Notes under the pieces: model-generated
Told to the model about the DNA's origin: nothing
Seen by the model: only the letters and a program-made list of their open reading frames with translations
The model's database searches: none
Translations under genes and position numbers: made by a program
From: JAZLIC01 sp045617225
GTDB lineage: Bacteria > Bacillota > Clostridia > Monoglobales > Monoglobaceae
DNA length: 7,025 nt
Assembly (NCBI GenBank): GCA_045617225.1
Contig: JAZLIC010000041.1
Coordinates: 1 to 7,025, forward strand
Direction of reading: 5' to 3'
In this document: positions 6,216 to 7,025 of the stretch, piece after piece
Layout: each line of letters opens with the position of its first letter
How positions within the stretch are numbered: the first letter of the stretch is position 1

Positions 6216-7025
6216 ATGGTAAAATTTGAGGACTACATTATGCCGGCGGCGTCTTTGGGAGAGGAAAACCCAATGCCGGACATAAAAAACATGAGCTATG
6301 TTACTTCAAAGTTTGAAGTCAGCGAAAATGTCAGTGAGGAAGAAAGACGCAATGTGGGAAGGGGTATGATTTCTACAATAATCCCATATAAGCTTCAGGA
6401 CGGATACAACCGTGATAAAAAAGAGCGTACCTTCCGTGCTGCAGTAGTGGAAAATGATTTTATAAAGGCGATATTCTTGCCGGAGCTTGGCGGCAGATTA
6501 TGGTCGATTTATGATAAGGAGAAGGAGCGGGAGCTTTTATATGTAAACCCTGTTTTTCAACCGGGAAATCTTGCACTTCGGAATGCGTGGTTCAGCGGCG
6601 GCGTGGAGTTTAATGTCGGCGTAAGAGGCCATTCACCGATAACTTGCTCTCCTATGTGGTGTGCGGTTGATAAGTGCGACGAAGGCGACGTTTTGCGCCT
6701 GTATGAGTACGAGCGTATCCGCGGCATTGTTTACAGTATAAGTGTATGGCTTCCGGAAAATTCAAAAGTTCTTTATATAAATCCAAAAATCGAAAACACA
6801 TCTGACGAAGAAAAGCATATGTATTGGTGGTCAAACATTGCAGTGCCGGAAACGGAAAAATCCCGTGTCTTTGTGCCGGCTTCCGAGGCGTTTGTAAGTG
6901 AATATATTGACGGTAAATATATATTTGACAAAGCTCCAGTTCCTGTGATGAACGGCACCGATATTTCATATCCTATTGCATCTGTGCAGGCAAGGGACTA
7001 CTTCTTCAAAATCCCGGAAAACGAT
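6216..7025 (+). CDS. DUF5107-domain protein, N-terminal part (3' end outside window)
   Basis: An open frame of exactly 270 codons from ATG 6216 to the window end, with no stop. The protein shows the conserved pattern I recall for DUF5107: LPELGGRLWS (residues 88-97), NPVFQPGNLALRNAWFSGGV (111-130), GHSPITCSP (138-146), RLYEYERIRG (161-170) and YWWSNIAVPE (203-212). The LPELGGRLWSIYD stretch resembles the start of galactose-mutarotase-like beta-sandwich domains, so a sugar-binding or sugar-acting fold is inferred. Full-length relatives, as I remember them, are large and often have TPR repeats after this domain; that part is not visible. No signal peptide is seen (it starts MVKFEDYIMPAASLG), so it is probably cytoplasmic like the GH2 enzyme 52 nt upstream, with which it is likely co-transcribed. 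Its biochemical role is not known to me. It could be a glycoside hydrolase, an epimerase-like enzyme or a carbohydrate-binding partner. Confidence 0.87.
   Translation, partial: MVKFEDYIMPAASLGEENPMPDIKNMSYVTSKFEVSENVSEEERRNVGRGMISTIIPYKLQDGYNRDKKERTFRAAVVENDFIKAIFLPELGGRLWSIYDKEKERELLYVNPVFQPGNLALRNAWFSGGVEFNVGVRGHSPITCSPMWCAVDKCDEGDVLRLYEYERIRGIVYSISVWLPENSKVLYINPKIENTSDEEKHMYWWSNIAVPETEKSRVFVPASEAFVSEYIDGKYIFDKAPVPVMNGTDISYPIASVQARDYFFKIPEND

Noticed and set aside
6652..6969. Open frames on the - strand opposite the DUF5107 gene
   Set aside because: The + strand frame carries strong family motifs over the same bases and has a good start; the - strand products look like noise.
1..7025. tRNA, rRNA, riboswitch, CRISPR array, insertion sequence or attachment site
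   Set aside because: I saw no cloverleaf-like segments, repeat-spacer pattern, transposase, terminal inverted repeats or conserved riboswitch core. Reading frames fill nearly all of the window.

Overview
The window looks like a piece of a Clostridia-type (Firmicutes) chromosome, probably from a gut or rumen anaerobe. The signs are moderate-to-low GC, frequent ATA codons, strong AGGAGG/AGGGGG-like ribosome binding sites, an orotate phosphoribosyltransferase with the Cys-X2-Cys tail seen in clostridial PyrE, and a clostridial-style compact family 2 beta-galactosidase. The taxon is inferred from style and remembered families; no search was run.

Left block (1-1545, + strand): the 3' end of pyrD (dihydroorotate dehydrogenase), all of pyrE and a divergent radC, spaced 19 and 2 nt apart, so they read as one transcription unit. 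PyrD and PyrE make consecutive steps of UMP synthesis; RadC is a passenger with a JAMM/MPN metal-site domain. The unit ends at a strong, nearly symmetric hairpin (1548-1577) that can stop transcription from both sides.

Middle block (1585-3137, - strand): a 98-residue protein of unknown function, converging on radC, and upstream of it a 399-residue phosphoglycerate mutase/homoserine-kinase-like protein of the ApgM family. Each has a recognisable sigma-A-type promoter. The apgM promoter matches TTGACA-17-TATAAT exactly.

Right block (3287-7025, + strand): a complete 958-residue GH2 beta-galactosidase (lacZ type), followed 52 nt later by a protein that runs off the window end and carries the hallmarks of a DUF5107 domain (270 residues visible). 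The pair starts from a strong promoter (TTGACT-17-TATACT) back to back with the apgM promoter. It looks like a small carbohydrate-use unit: a cytoplasmic GH2 enzyme plus a poorly characterised partner with an apparent mutarotase-like beta-sandwich.

There are no RNA genes, mobile elements or CRISPR repeats in view. Most of the window is ordinary housekeeping DNA. The parts most worth a second look are the GH2-DUF5107 pair, the active-site changes in the beta-galactosidase, the uncertain substrate of the ApgM-like protein, and the small unknown gene with a palindrome inside its promoter.
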